Positions 22,313 to 34,233 of a stretch of 64,000 nt of DNA are shown in pieces; the stretch's first letter is position 1; each line of letters opens with the position of its first letter. Source of the stretch: Henricia sp. BOLD:AAB3569. Its lineage: Eukaryota; Echinodermata; Asteroidea; Spinulosida; Echinasteridae. The stretch covers positions 248,001 to 312,000 of the forward strand of contig JBBELK010000636.1 of NCBI GenBank assembly GCA_037783545.1, read 5' to 3'. Position numbers and translations under genes: made by a program. The notes beneath the pieces are model-generated. The model had not been told where the DNA came from, searched no databases, and saw nothing but the letters and a program-made list of their open reading frames with translations.

Positions 22313-24379
22313 AAAGCCTAGTAAGAGCAATTGTTACGTATCCGACCAATTCTATCAATTGAAACATATCTGCAACATAATCTGTTCGAGCCAATTTAAA
22401 GAGCCCATTTAAGTTAACTCAAATCGACAATTGTATTATTGTTTGTTATATTATTAACATAATTTATTATCTATGTAGGCTACTTATTATTATTTATTGT
22501 AATTCATTTCATTTTAAAGCCCCCAATACGTCATTTTGCAGCTATACCTAAAAATTTACTTCACGAGTTGACAAGAAAAATCCTACTAAAAGCGTTGATA
22601 GCATGCAGTGGTAACAAACACCACATGATTTTTTTTCCCGTTTAAAATGGTACCTTTGTGGGGTTTGCCAACTAAAGTGCTTTGAAAAATTACTATTCTT
22701 TCATCCAAAAAAATGCATGGATTTTTCCGGTGTTCTACTGCTTCTATGTGGCTGAAATCTCTACAAGGCAGTTTATCAACATTACTCTTTATGTAAATGC
22801 TTTGTTCCTGTTGTTAAAAGTTTTCCAATCATGTAAGCTGTCTTTCAGTCAAGTTTTATTCGTATATAGAGACACGTGTCCTTGCAACAGTTGACTGTCT
22901 ATTGCAAATTGCAGAAAACGTTAGCGGAAAGCTTTATCATGATACTTCGAACTTGTACACAAAGCTCTTGTATTTGCAGACATTATGCGAGCCGTCTGAA
23001 CAAGCATAGAAGCAAATCCTGGAAAAATGCCAAGATACAGTTGTCGGTTTTGAAGCCCCTGGATGGTTTGCGTGCATGTTTAGGTCATCATCGCAAAAAT
23101 AAACGTTCTAATGCGCGAGCGCGACGTACGCGCCGCTGCATGACGAATGACAGCAGGGCCGACGGTTCCGGCGAAAATTTTGGCCCAATCAAAAACCTCG
23201 ATACAAAATACTTTAGCCAGATGACCTCACAGTCACTGGGTCACATCATGGTGGAACCAGACTGGTAATAAACCGCGTTGTGATTGGCTATTTAAAGCCG
23301 CTCTCGTTCACCTGCAAGAATGCGATTCTCATACAATTCGACAGAACCAGCGGCATCACGCAAAAAGTAATACATACTATTAATGTCACTTAAACTGAGA
23401 AATCGTGTCAGTATCGCGGAACAAGAGCCATCTTGCAGCACAACTTCATTCGGATATGGCTGCACATGATTTCTTCCTGCCTGTTGGAAACGCTTAGCAG
23501 GGGTTTATTGCCTGTTCATATACGACCATTTAGTTTTGATTTGAGCGCCGATTGAATGCCAATCGTCCTAATATCGCCGCAGATACACGGGTGTATCTGC
23601 TATATATACACCCGTGTCACAAAACATAGCCGACTGTTTCAAGGGTTGCTGACGTCAATAGCTCAGTGGCAACTAGCTCCCGAAAATTAACTCACCGAAT
23701 TTGTAGTCGGACGTTTTCAGAGAAGCTTGAATTTGGAACTATTGGTATTTTTCTATCATTTTTCTTATTTGTCCATTGTTTCTAAAATAAGTTGTGTCGC
23801 CATTCGGATGTTGGTCGTTCTGAATGTACGTCTTGTCGGCCAGTTGACATTCAGCTGAGTTTTGTAAATGAAGTTTAGATAGGTTTCACGTGGGAGAGAT
23901 GGTCCAACTGGACCTGTTCTGGAATAACGGAGTTCCAGTTTATATTGCATAGGCCTATACAGGTTCGCTTTGTGAAACTGGAGTCTGGAAGAGGATGCAT
24001 CCACCTACCTCCCAATGACATGCACCGACATAATCTTGTTGTAACCCAATATCGGATGCTTGAGTCGAAATCCCGCGGAAGTTTGTATGAGCTGTTCTAT
24101 TGCGGAGGATTTGGCAAACTCCTGCTGTCCATATGCCCTACTTTCAGTTTGATGTGTTCATTGAATTTTATTCAGAGTTGTGCAGTCGAAAGCAATGCCC
24201 GCAAAGATATTGACCTCCTTGCTCACTACTATACTCCCTGGCTCTATTTCCCCTATACCTTGCAGGGGGTTCCGTCCACCTCTAAAACTGAGCATTTCTT
24301 AATTCACGGGTTTCGCTTACAAGCTGCAGTGCCATAGGTACTATTAGAAAATCCTTGGTTCCAGTACCAGAAAGAATTA
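22313..24379. other. 2-kb interval without recognisable genes
   Basis: Contains family X-like pieces near 22590-22790 and a small hairpin at 23579-23624 (GATACACGGGTGTATC and complement). Two 130-residue + frames (22876-23268 and 23945-24337) were inspected and show no recognisable domain. They are not accepted as genes. Confidence 0.4.
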
Positions 24380-25215
24380 ATGAGACCTGTACATACTCAG
24401 GACCAAATCCCACACCTCTACGACTTTGGAGTTAATTCCGAAACTGAGAGCGCGACACCAATATACCAGCAAAATGCATGAGGAATGTAGTCGAGATCTT
24501 AAACCACAGGACCAAGACTTTGGAGTCCTGAGACTGATACCGAAAAACAGAGATCGGCAAAAGGAGTGATGAAGTCCAGACCTCCAACAACGAACCAAGA
24601 CCTACACTTCAAATTAAGACGTACACTGAGCATTTGGAGTACCGAGTACCGAGATTGAGACCGCGATAACGACACTAGCAAATGAAGTAATCGAGAAATT
24701 CAACTGCGAGACCAAAATCAAGACTTATAGATCAAGACTTCGACACCAATACCAGCAAAAGGAGTGATGTAGTCGAGATTTTCAACACCCAGATCAAGAC
24801 CTGTATATACCTCTTTTGATTCCTGGGACTGATACTGAAAAACCGAGATCAGCAAAAGGAGTGATGATATGGAGTCCAGACCTCCAACTTCGGATCCAGT
24901 GGCGTTATATTTTTTTATTATCTCTGCTGTCAAATACAAAGCTCTGATAAAAAATATATGGCATGGTCTCCCCCCTGGCGAAATTCCTTGGTACGCCTAT
25001 GTTCGGATCAAGGCCAACACCTTCACGACCAAGAATTTGGACCTCCGAAAGTGAAAGTGCAACACCAATACCAGCAAAAGAGGTGGTGTATAGTCGAGAT
25101 CTCAATCTCCCAGACCAAGACCTCTAGCTCAAAGACTATGACTATGGAGGTCTTATACTGATACCGGAAAACCAACACTAGCAAAATGGGTGATGTAGTC
25201 CGAAGCCCTTGATCG
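24380..25215. repeat. Degenerate minisatellite, unit roughly 75-110 bp
   Basis: The phrases ACACCAATACCAGCAAAAGG, GTGATGTAGTCGAGAT, CCAGACCAAGACCT and GGAGTCCTGAGACTGATACC recur in the same order about seven times with large divergence. Between about 24900 and 25010 the pattern is interrupted by unrelated sequence (TTATCTCTGCTGTCAAATAC), probably an insertion. It is non-coding. Confidence 0.7.
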
Positions 25216-25589
25216 CCAGCGGCATGAGTCGCGCAGGCGCAGCATAGGCTTTGCTTTCTGGGGAGTGGCTCCGCGTTAGATTCATTTTGCCATTTTGCGT
25301 AATATTTCATTTATCCTCACAAAACAATGTCAAGATTTGGTAAAATTGATAATTTCGGACAGTATTGCATGATGTTTTTAAGTTGTAACTCTCTGTTTGG
25401 GTAAACAAATTGAAGCGGACCTAGGGGCCTAGGGTGATCATTTATACAGCACTGACCCCGTGAACTACTGTAAACTATTTTTTAACATTTAGTCTTTTGC
25501 GTGTGACATTATTTTGCATGATGGCTGGCTCCTCGAATTCTTCACTTTAAAATGATATGGTGCATTTAAGAAAGTCCACATACTACGCA

Positions 25590-26091
25590 GTTGTTGCTAC
25601 GTGGTGCACGCCATTGCCTAACAACCAACAGTCTGGTTGCTTAATGCCATTCTCTTCTACGGTGAACACGGAATTGATTTTGAACTTCACACCTGCCACG
25701 TGCACCACATAGTAATTCGCTCGTACCCAGCTCGCCCTTACAGGGCGCTGGGACGGGCTAATCTGTTTGCGCCCTCATTGGCAACAATTTACACGACACG
25801 TGATCACGAGGTCACGTCTTTTTCTTGTAAACAGACGTAAAAACAATTTTCCAGCAGACAACGTGGGTCTCGCACAAAGTACACTCATTTTATTCGTAAA
25901 TTTGATTTTTGCACTGGATATAATAGGCGTTAGCATACTATTTATTTATTATTCGTCTGGCAGCAAGCAACCCACAATGCTCCGCGGGCCCGTGTATGTG
26001 ACCTTTGCGCCCGTGTTTCCGTCACAGAAATCTGAGCAGGCACATTAGCCCGTCCCAGCGCCCTGGGTACGAGCGAACACATAGCGACAAC
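25590..26091. mobile_element. MITE family C, copy 2, split by a nested element
   Basis: 25590-25715 matches 3632-3755 (GTTGTTGCTACGTGGTGCAC and following words), and 26078-26091 supplies the remaining end. The interruption is the family F element at 25716-26077. This proves the order of insertion: C first, then F. Confidence 0.8.
25716..26077. mobile_element. Long-TIR element, family F, copy B, nested in family C
   Basis: Starts TTCGCTCGTACCCAGC and ends with the complement GCTGGG(TAC)GAGCGAA type sequence. It is 362 bp and shares the interior with 5457-5831. CACATAGTAA at 25706-25715 and CACATAGCGA at 26078-26087 are a slightly diverged 10-bp duplication; the unoccupied family C copy reads CACATAGCAA. 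Confidence 0.8.
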
Positions 26092-27670
26092 AATATAGTC
26101 TGGTCAAGTTGATACTAAAATGTGCATGTAAAATTAAGTACAACCGGCTCATTTAGTACGTAGGCTACTCGTACGCCAGAAACCGTTTTAAGATGTACGA
26201 ATAGCATTACAATAAGATTTTCAAGAATTACACTTCAATCAAGGATACTTGAAAAACATGTGTTTACAATGTATTTTCGTCTGAATTTCTGAAATTACCC
26301 TTCGAAGAGCGCCATATCGACCATGTCGACATAGTCATCATGCGTTTCATTACACACACAAACATTCATGCGGCGAAGACATACAACATTTGTTTTGCTT
26401 AATTTGCATACCACATCAAAAGCTAGCTCGTCCAAAAATAATGTCTGTCCCGGGTTTTCTTGGGTTGTTTTATTTTCAATACATATATAGTTAACTACAT
26501 CCTTCTAGACACGTAACGGGCTGCAGGTACAGAACTATGTTCCAATGGGCGGAGCACCGTAGTTGATTTGAATAAATTATTGAATAAATTATTCAGATCC
26601 ATGATTTCTAATGAAAGACATAATCAATATTTAGCTTCAAGTTGTTACCCCTAGTCCTTTCAAAACGGTGTTGCATTATCACAGAAGCTTGAACGGACAC
26701 TGATTTTATGTGTTTTTGCATTTTGGCGTAATGCAATTCCGAAACCCGGGAAAACCGTTCACATATTAAATGATTATACACGATGTTGCCTTATGCACTT
26801 ACTTTTTAACAGCCGCATCCGGCGAAGCTGCCTGTATCCATCAGATTATTGATAAAGAAATTTAAAAAAAATAGTAGCTTTTGTCACAATGGGATGTTCC
26901 GGCAAACTGTAAAACAGTCGAGGGAGTGTCAGCGACGATTTGCCGAATTTGGCCGCGGGGTTTTCCGGCGAAGTTTTCCTCCCCGACGTTTATTCCGAGT
27001 TTCCACCTCCGTCGGCTAAGCTCCGCATGGCTCCTCCGCTGCGCGCTCACGGTCTCAGTCCGCAATTCCTCTAACCTCGCCCCTGATGGACTTGAGGTGC
27101 TAAAAATAGCCTCAGAAGGTTAAAAATAGTATCAATCTGAAGCCCGTTGCTATGGTGTGCACTGACCAGGAACAGGAAGGAGGTAAGTCCGTAGAGGGCT
27201 GATTTCTTATGTTGGATCAGCCCTGGACAATCCTTAATTGTAAAATGCGAAAAAGGAAAAAAAAGAAATGAATTTTCTCAATTTCGTTTCCGTTCGTATG
27301 CCCTGACCTTCCTTCGGGCTCTCGTTATAAAATTTGGAGAAAGCAAAAAGTCACTACTTTGCTAATATCAAGGACATTTTCAATAGTAGCTGGCCTAATC
27401 CCCAAAAGGAAGCGAAGTCTTTCTTATCATTACAGTTTAATTCAGCACTCCGCACGTTTTTGTCGTTCCATTATCTGGTAGTAGTGTCGCAAACAACTTA
27501 TAGGCACATTGCCAGAAATAATGCCGAGTAAGTGTCAATCGCGTTTTTGTTATGCTTGTAAACTTTGCTGTTTATTAAATTATACTTCCGAACTATTTTT
27601 CTAACATGAAGTATCATTTTGCCTGATTTTCATACGACGGTTTGCACAGTTTCTTCTTGCGTGTCTGAGT
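26092..27670. other. 1.6-kb interval without recognisable genes
   Basis: Contains a fragment of the family B MITE (about 26205-26273, TTGAAAAACATGTGTTTA). A GC-richer patch at 26920-27080 has short open frames on both strands without motifs. Nothing else is supported. Confidence 0.4.
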
Positions 27671-27934
27671 AATGCACCTATCAATTGTTCCCCCCCCCCC
27701 TTCCCCCCCCCCCCCCCTCCCCCCCCCCCCCCCCCCCCCCCCTTCCCCCCCCCCCCCCCCCTCCCCCGGGTTACCCCACCTAAGAGGTGGGGATTGTCAC
27801 TTTTTGCGTGACAAAATCCCCACCCCTGGGGCAACATTTAGGTGACAAAAATCCCCACCCTCAGGTGCAAAACCTAGGGGGTGGGGCAGCGCGGGGGGCG
27901 TGGGGGGGGGGGGGAAACAATTGATAGGTGCATA
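27671..27934. mobile_element. Poly-C/poly-G MITE, copy 2
   Basis: AATGCACCTATCAATTGTT at the left is mirrored by AACAATTGATAGGTGCAT at the right. Immediately inside lie a C tract of about 80 bases broken only by a few T pairs (27690-27765) and, at the other end, a G tract (27902-27914). The middle has CCCCACCTAAGAGGTGGGG and two GTGACAAAA(A)TCCCCACCC words. Confidence 0.85.
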
Positions 27935-28735
27935 ATAATAAAAAATAAAAAAATTCCCGTGGATTAACCAACCATTCTGAAGGAGAATGGCGGTCCACAT
28001 AACATTTGATGATCACGTGATCTCGAGACCACTGATGTGCGGGTTTAAAAGTTACCAGAAGCATAGAATTGATATCAAGTCGGTATACGGTCGTGTTTTT
28101 GGTCCGTCTGACACCTTTTTACCGCACACAATCGATGGCCGTTTTATGTATAGTATATATTGGTTTCGACACGTATACCGACTTGAGAAAGATGTTTGCG
28201 CGCCGATATTCATGAATTCATGGCGCGTATATAAGCATGCACGCATTTGCCATAGAACGAGCCAATAGAAATTCGTCCATCGTGCGGTGGTAACGTCCAT
28301 TTTTACCAGAGGGGATCTAATGTTTAAATGATTCAGTCACGGAATTTTTCAATAGATACGTATCTCTATTCATCAGATGAACTGTGTTTAGCTTTTAGTA
28401 AAATGTAGTATGATCGTCTTTGAGTCATGAGCATTTATACCGCATACATAAATGTATAATAAGATCTCCCCCACAAGAATTGTGGAATTGTCGGCTACGA
28501 TTTTTTGAACTGATTTTTAACAAAAAACTCGGGCCAACGGAAAGGTCGAAAAATTAGTACATGTATATGTATAATTATGTCTCATTTTGAAATTCTGGAC
28601 TAATGGATACTGGTAGGTCTACTGCTTGAGGAAATCTAATTTACAAATACAAGCTTTTGAAAATGTGATATGAATAAAATAAAACACCGTATTTCGACCA
28701 ATCAGATCTCTACGTTAAATTCTGGTAGCAAACTC
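27935..28735. other. Interval without recognisable genes
   Basis: Short open frames on both strands between 27987 and 28300 are mirror-like without homology. AT-rich thereafter. Nothing is supported. Confidence 0.4.
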
Positions 28736-28745
28736 TATACAAAGT

Positions 28746-29331
28746 TAGTCTGGTTCCCGGACCAAAAAAATCGATCACTAGACTGATTTTAAGGCCCGGC
28801 AACCGCTAGTATACATGTTTGTCCGCCATATTGAAACAGGAGGAATTCCTCCTTAATTTTTTCGAAGGTTTCCGAACTTAACCGAAAATCGTCGGGAAGG
28901 CCAAAGATTCGTCAGTGTTTCAAAAATTTGAGTTGACGCCGCGTGCACGCGAACCGCTGCTTGTGTATGTAGGCCTATATATGGTGACGCCACGGATTTG
29001 AAACTACGCAATGGCTATAGTTACGGTAACCGTAACGCGATAATGAATGGCTATAGTTACGGGATTGCAACAGCAGATTAAAACTACAATTATATGGAGC
29101 TCACTGGGTGATGCAGACATTAAATGTTTATTGGGCAAATATGGAATAACCCCTTTCAAATTGTTGTACACTCATGCCATATAGCGCGCAGCGCGCTTTG
29201 AAAATCAACGGTTATGCGCTCCTAAAAATAAATGCATGACGTAATGCTTAAAGTATTATTTTAAACACCACAGTAGCCGGTCCTTATATTCAGTCGTTGT
29301 ATGTGGAATATGTGGAGCGGGAACCAGTCTA
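28746..29331. mobile_element. DNA element, 586 bp, termini TAGTCTGGTTCCCG, about 10-bp target duplication
   Basis: TAGTCTGGTTCCCG at 28746 is mirrored by CGGGAACCAGTCTA (A for G at one position) ending 29331. Flanks are TATACAAAGT (28736-28745) and TGTACAAAGT (29332-29341), nine of ten identical. It is non-coding. The interior has two near-identical ATGGCTATAGTTACGG words. Confidence 0.6.
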
Positions 29332-29341
29332 TGTACAAAGT

Positions 29342-30952
29342 GACAAACAACTTTCTGAAGTCGGCAACTGGACGCGACGTCGAGTGGACTTGTCCCCAGT
29401 CCATTTTCGCCCTGCAATCCTAGCGTCGCGGCTACGTATATATGATGTCACATTATGAGACCGCGCGAGTGACCCCGCTCCCCTACCGCCCCTATACCTC
29501 AACACACTCCTGAAAGGAAATTCCCTGGATGTTTTACACACAATAGGGGAACAATGGAAGGGGAAGTCACTCGGTCTCATATATTGCACCAAATGTGGCT
29601 ACGCGGTCCAGTTACCGACTTGACACCAAGTCTACCAGAAGCACTGCAATGTGGACGCGGGCTCACAAACTCCACCCACATTGCATATATTGAAGCTTGC
29701 CATGCCCAGCATTACAAATTTAATGCAATGTTGGACTCATGGGTGCGTTCGTTTCGTTTCTTCCAATCCAGGGGGAGAAAACTTGATATTTACAATCTTT
29801 AATTTGGATATGGAAGCAAAAATGTTGGTGTAATCACTGCACTGTTTTATGTAACCGGATAAAAACATCGGTGGTTTTCTGACAATTTCCTTGGAAATAG
29901 GCTACTTGAATTGGGAGCGCAAAATTTCAGAATAGTAGGCCCTAATGAGAAAAAATAAGACAAATAATATGGTATCAAAATCGCAACACCCATGGGAAAA
30001 ATGGGTGGCTCAGAAATGTGATCTGGTCACGCTCGAGAAAACTGCCTTGTGGAAATTTCAGCCGCATATAGGCCTAGATGCAATAACACTCCAGAGCAGA
30101 AAAAAATCCATGCGTAGTGTAGGAATGAATGATAAAAAAGTTGTTTCCACCCAACTTTTTAAAAAATTAAAGCTCTTCAGTTGGCAATTGCTACCACAAA
30201 GGTATCATTTTACGCGGTAAAAAAAAATCATGTGGTGTTTTTTACCATTGCTATCAACACTTTTAGTCGGTTTTCTTTGTCAACTCGTGAACGGTGAAGT
30301 AAAAGGTTTGGTAACTATCAATGGCAATAGGGCTTTAGATTGACATCGAAATATTCACATAACGGCTTGCATGGCTGCATAAAGCTTCTTTGTGCTGAAA
30401 ATTCCCACTCTCAGATTGACTTTTTCAATCAAAAAGTGGAGAAAATGTTTGCGTTTCTGTTGTTGCTCTGTATATACTAGTATTCGTTTGCATCACTCAT
30501 ATCAGAGGTTTGCATGTCCAATGCCTATAGAGTATAGCACGCCCTCTGTCGACTGTAATTATTTCATGACGACGCCCTTCAAAACTTAACCATTGAACTA
30601 CATGTAGGCCTACTACTAGGTGAACATAATGATCTTTGATCATGATAAAGAATAAAAATGATAGTAATTATACAGATTAATATAGCGCATATTCTAATAT
30701 AATGAATTCTTATTCTCCGCTGCCCTTGCAGCCGTCTAGTCAATTTTTTTTAAAAGACAGAAGATAGAATATTTAATTTTGACAACACATGAGCGCCCTG
30801 AATTGTGTGGTATAAGAACTTATAATTATTTCCATTAACATTTTAGTGGACCAGTGTAATTTTAATTTTGGCTACCTTATGTGGTGCATACCGTGTGTGT
30901 CATGTAAGGGCAAATTTCACGTAAAAGAACAATTTTAAAATGCGTTTAACCC
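29342..30952. other. 1.6-kb interval, mostly family X-like repeat pieces
   Basis: 29850-30250 matches family X in reverse (CAACACCCATGGGAAAAATG, TAATATGGTATC) and resembles 40150-40280. The segment 29580-29750 is open on the + strand for 83 codons but has no recognised domain. Confidence 0.45.
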
Positions 30953-31876
30953 TTTAAGCCCGGGCACAACGGATCGTACGAAATTTTGTCGTGGTAGACC
31001 CATAACATATTTGTCGCATGCATGCCCGAAATCTATTTCAAGTGGTCACAAGGGCTACGGGACGCGACAGAAAAAAAGATATGTCGTGGTTATGTCGTGG
31101 GTGTGTCACAAGTTAGTCGTGCGACAGTCGTAGGACCATCGTGAGTTGTCGGGCATTGTCGGGGGGCTGTTTTTTCACGTGATCAGGTCGTGGTTCACTC
31201 GTGGGATGCGCGTGCGACTGTTGCAAGACTGTCGCACAACAGTCGTGGGTCACTCGTGGGACGCTCGCGCGTCCGTCTCCCGACTATATAACGCAAGACT
31301 GTCGCAAGACTGTCGTAGGACAGACTCACGACAGCCACAAGACATACAAAAAATCGTCGCTCAACAGTCGTGGTTTTTTCCAAGCGTTCATACCCCTCAA
31401 AAAACGAAAATATGTTGCAAGACTAACGCAAGACTAACGCACGACAGACTTGCAATGTTGTGCGAGCCTCTTACGACATATAATATTCGTCAGACAATCT
31501 TGCAACTGTCTCACGACTGTCCTGCGACAGTCGTGAGACAGTCGTGCGACAGTCGTACAATGTAAGATTGTTTGACTAAAAACAATTCTTCTGGTAGGGC
31601 CTACCCACGACAAGATATTTATTGCACGACAGTCGCAAGACAGTCGCAAGACAGTCGCAAGACTGTCGCAAGACTGTCTTGGGACAGACTCACGACAACC
31701 ACAAGACATAGATACCACAAAATATCGTCGAGCAAAAACGGTGCATGTCCAATGTTTCGATGCTCAACATTTCGTAGGACTGTCTTGCGACGACCCCCGA
31801 TGACCCACGATTTGCCCAAATTTGCTGTCGTGTCGTGGCACAAATGCGTTGTGGGTTCGTTGTGACCGGGGCTTTA
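30953..31876. mobile_element. Element built of CGACAGTC/GACTGTCG words with inverted termini
   Basis: TTTAAGCCCGGGCACAACG at the left is mirrored by TTGTGACCGGGGCTTTA-type sequence at the right (about 31855-31876). The interior is filled with GACTGTCGCAAGACTGTCG-like words in both orientations, about 40 instances by eye, so it can fold extensively. Long open frames on both strands are artefacts of this periodicity. Confidence 0.7.
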
Positions 31877-32246
31877 GCAACTGTATTACAATACTACTGT
31901 GACCAGAATTAGCAACTGTACAATTGTAATACATTGTATTTATTCACTGAATATAATCAATAAAAGCATGGAGTGCTGGGGCGGTTCAGGGCAATATATA
32001 GGGTGCAGTGAATAATAAATAATAAATAATAAATAATAAATATGGCATTTATAATCGCTTTTAACCGAAGGATGCAAAGCGCAGGGAGATAACAAAAAAT
32101 TAAGGATATCGAATCGCTCAAATCCTAGAGAAAGAGGAGGGTCTTATGAGCCTTTCTGAAAGAAGTGATGTTAGTTGAATTTTTGACTGTAGCTGGCAAG
32201 TTCTTCCAAAGGATAAAGGGTTAAAAGGAATAAAGGGTTAAAAGGA

Positions 32247-32529
32247 GGGCGGTCGGGTTGGCGTACGTGTTCTTTCCTCGCCTTTCACCTCTGGGGTCCC
32301 GGGTTCGAATCCGGGGCGTGTATGTGGATTGGGTTTGCAGTCCCTACTTGACCGCGTGGGTTTTCCCTTGGGGCATTTGTCTGGGGGTTTTCCTTCCACT
32401 TCTTAAACTGCAACTCCTTCTTCGTCATCTCAAGTTGATAATATAGTATAATTAAAGCTAAAACCGTATAGTTGATGGCATAAAGGGCTTAGTTGCCGAA
32501 GATGCCATAAAATATACAACAACAACAAC
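32247..32529 (+). mobile_element. tRNA-derived SINE, family 1, copy 2, intact with 13-bp target duplication
   Basis: The 283-bp element starts GGGCGGTCGGGTTGGCG, has the B box GGGTTCGAATCC and ends in AAC repeats. Perfect direct repeats AGGGTTAAAAGGA flank it at 32234-32246 and 32530-32542. The copy at 19492-19782 is on the other strand. Confidence 0.9.
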
Positions 32530-32883
32530 AGGGTTAAAAGGAAAAATCGTGATTGTGAACATTTCACGTGCTTTGTTGGGTTTCCCGACTGGACACAACA
32601 ACTTTTTAAATCAAACTGTTTAATAAACAAAACAGAGCAACAAAAAAAAGCAAAGCAATGCATACTGTTGAGAAAGAACGAAAATCGAAAGAAAATGGAA
32701 AGGCAACGTCAAAAATCAGAACTTCCAAAACTGTAACATTTATCAACATTTGCGTTTGTGCTATTTGTGCATCATGGACCGCGCATGCGCACAATTTGAA
32801 TTTAAAAAAAAATGTTTTTCTTGAACGTGAGCGTTTAGTTCGTGTCTACGATTTTAGCATTCTATAGTTAATGAACTAGTGTG

Positions 32884-33160
32884 GAGTACCGTGGCCGAGT
32901 TGTTTAGGTCGTTGACTCGCAATACTCGGGTGAAAACTTGGGGTTGCGGGTTCGATACCCGACCATGGTACCTGTGCCTTTGAGCAAGGCATCTAACCAC
33001 AATTGCTCCATCCTTCGGAAGAGATGTAAAGCCGTTGACCCAGTGTGTTGAGTAACGCACTTAAAAGATTCAAGGGGCACTCTTTCGTAAAGAGTAAAAA
33101 TGGATTTCCCGACGGTCTCTGGCCGTCGGCTGCTAATGACGCCACCCACATAAAAAAATT
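32884..33160 (+). mobile_element. tRNA-derived SINE, family 2, copy 1
   Basis: The head TACCGTGGCCGAGTTGTTTA (A-box region) is followed by GCGGGTTCGATACCC (B box). The body has TTTGAGCAAGGCATCTAACC and CCATCCTTCGGAAGAGATGT, then the shared 3' words AAAGATTCAAGGGGCA(C)TCTTTCGT. It resembles 39640-39930 (- strand) and, in its head, 44080-44285. Confidence 0.8.
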
Positions 33161-33849
33161 ATGTATCTCGATGTTTATGGTTTAGATACTTGTAAGCTTC
33201 TGTAAACTCCTAATAATGTACATACAGCGCATGTGAACATGCTCAAAGAGTCATATAGAATGTGCGCTATGGAAATGTAAAAATCGTGAACTTAATTGTT
33301 TGTCCCACTTTGATAAAATAAATAAAAATAATAAGTGAATACAATTTTTAAAAAGGAAATAACAGTTCTAAAGTAAAATAATTTTTGTTGGGTTTTTATT
33401 TGCTTTAGTAGGTAGGCCTAGGCCTAGCCTTTAATCATGCGCTGTAGGCATAAACTTCGATTAAATGAGAAAACGGTTGAAATGCTTGGTTGTGGTACTA
33501 ATGTTTCTTTGAGACATGGATAAACAGTGTTGATGCAGAGAATTTGCGTTTTCTTTTGTTTTTATTGACACGCTGCATGCAAATTTTATTCTTCTTTTCT
33601 TGTAATATTATGTGCACGTACATACGCTTCCCATAATGCCATGCCTCGTGCAATCATTGTGTACCGCACCCTCAAATGCACTGCAGTATTTTCCTGACGT
33701 ACATGTACGTGTACATGTACATTACATGTCCATGCGTTGCTGTGTGTACATGTGCTGTCACCGCGTAGGATAGGATCAGGAAACCTCCAGTGATTGTACA
33801 TGTACATGTACGCCTACGTACGTACTATGTGCCGACATGTAAACCACCA
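33161..33849. other. Interval with TACATG microsatellite upstream of Galpha-s
   Basis: 33695-33840 carries several TACATGTACATGTA runs. The rest is AT-rich with no gene. The double word TAGGCCTAGGCCTA occurs at about 33414. Confidence 0.5.
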
Positions 33850-34233
33850 GTGCTAGAATGGAGTGGAACATCTAATGGTCGGCGAAATATCTCCTCGGAA
33901 AAGCCACATTTGGAACGGTTTCTTGTCCAGGAACTGCACTGGGATCAGTAGAGGAACATCGTGGGACGTCGTGGCGACGTACCGAGGGGGTTCCTGTTGT
34001 GCTGGAACCGGGAAAATCGGCGCTAGCGGAGACGGTTTCTGGGTTTTTAATTCGTGCGTTGGGATTTTACGTGCACGACCGACAGAGCTCGAACGAAGGC
34101 GGGGTGGCCTAGCCTGCGTCGCTCGCTTAGCTTGTGAGCTGGCTGCTGGAGCGAGCACGAGCCAGAATTTTTAATAATACACGTACTTGGTGAATGTAAG
34201 GAACACACGCACGCAAGCGTGCTGAATGTTGTG
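33850..34233 (+). promoter_or_regulatory. GNAS: Putative promoter / 5' UTR of Galpha-s exon 1
   Basis: The roughly 380 bp before the Galpha-s start is clearly richer in G+C and CpG than its surroundings, with words such as CGTCGTGGCGACG and GGCGCTAGCGGAG. No clear TATA box was seen, which fits a CpG-type housekeeping promoter. The exact transcription start cannot be placed from sequence alone. Confidence 0.4.

Noticed and set aside
27601-27837. Glycine-rich open frame on the - strand (and proline-rich on +)
   Set aside because: A translation of the homopolymer C/G tract of a MITE.
26740-29570. Possible P-loop codons (GGGAAAACC at about 26753, GGGAAGTCA at about 29563) as exon 2 for the upstream Galpha exon
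   Set aside because: Neither is preceded by an AG acceptor or by codons resembling GAGES; the surrounding translation is unrelated to Galpha.
31146-31843. Long open frames on both strands with repeated SQDCRKTV-like peptides
   Set aside because: They follow from the periodic CGACAGTC words; mirror frames on both strands show there is no coding constraint.
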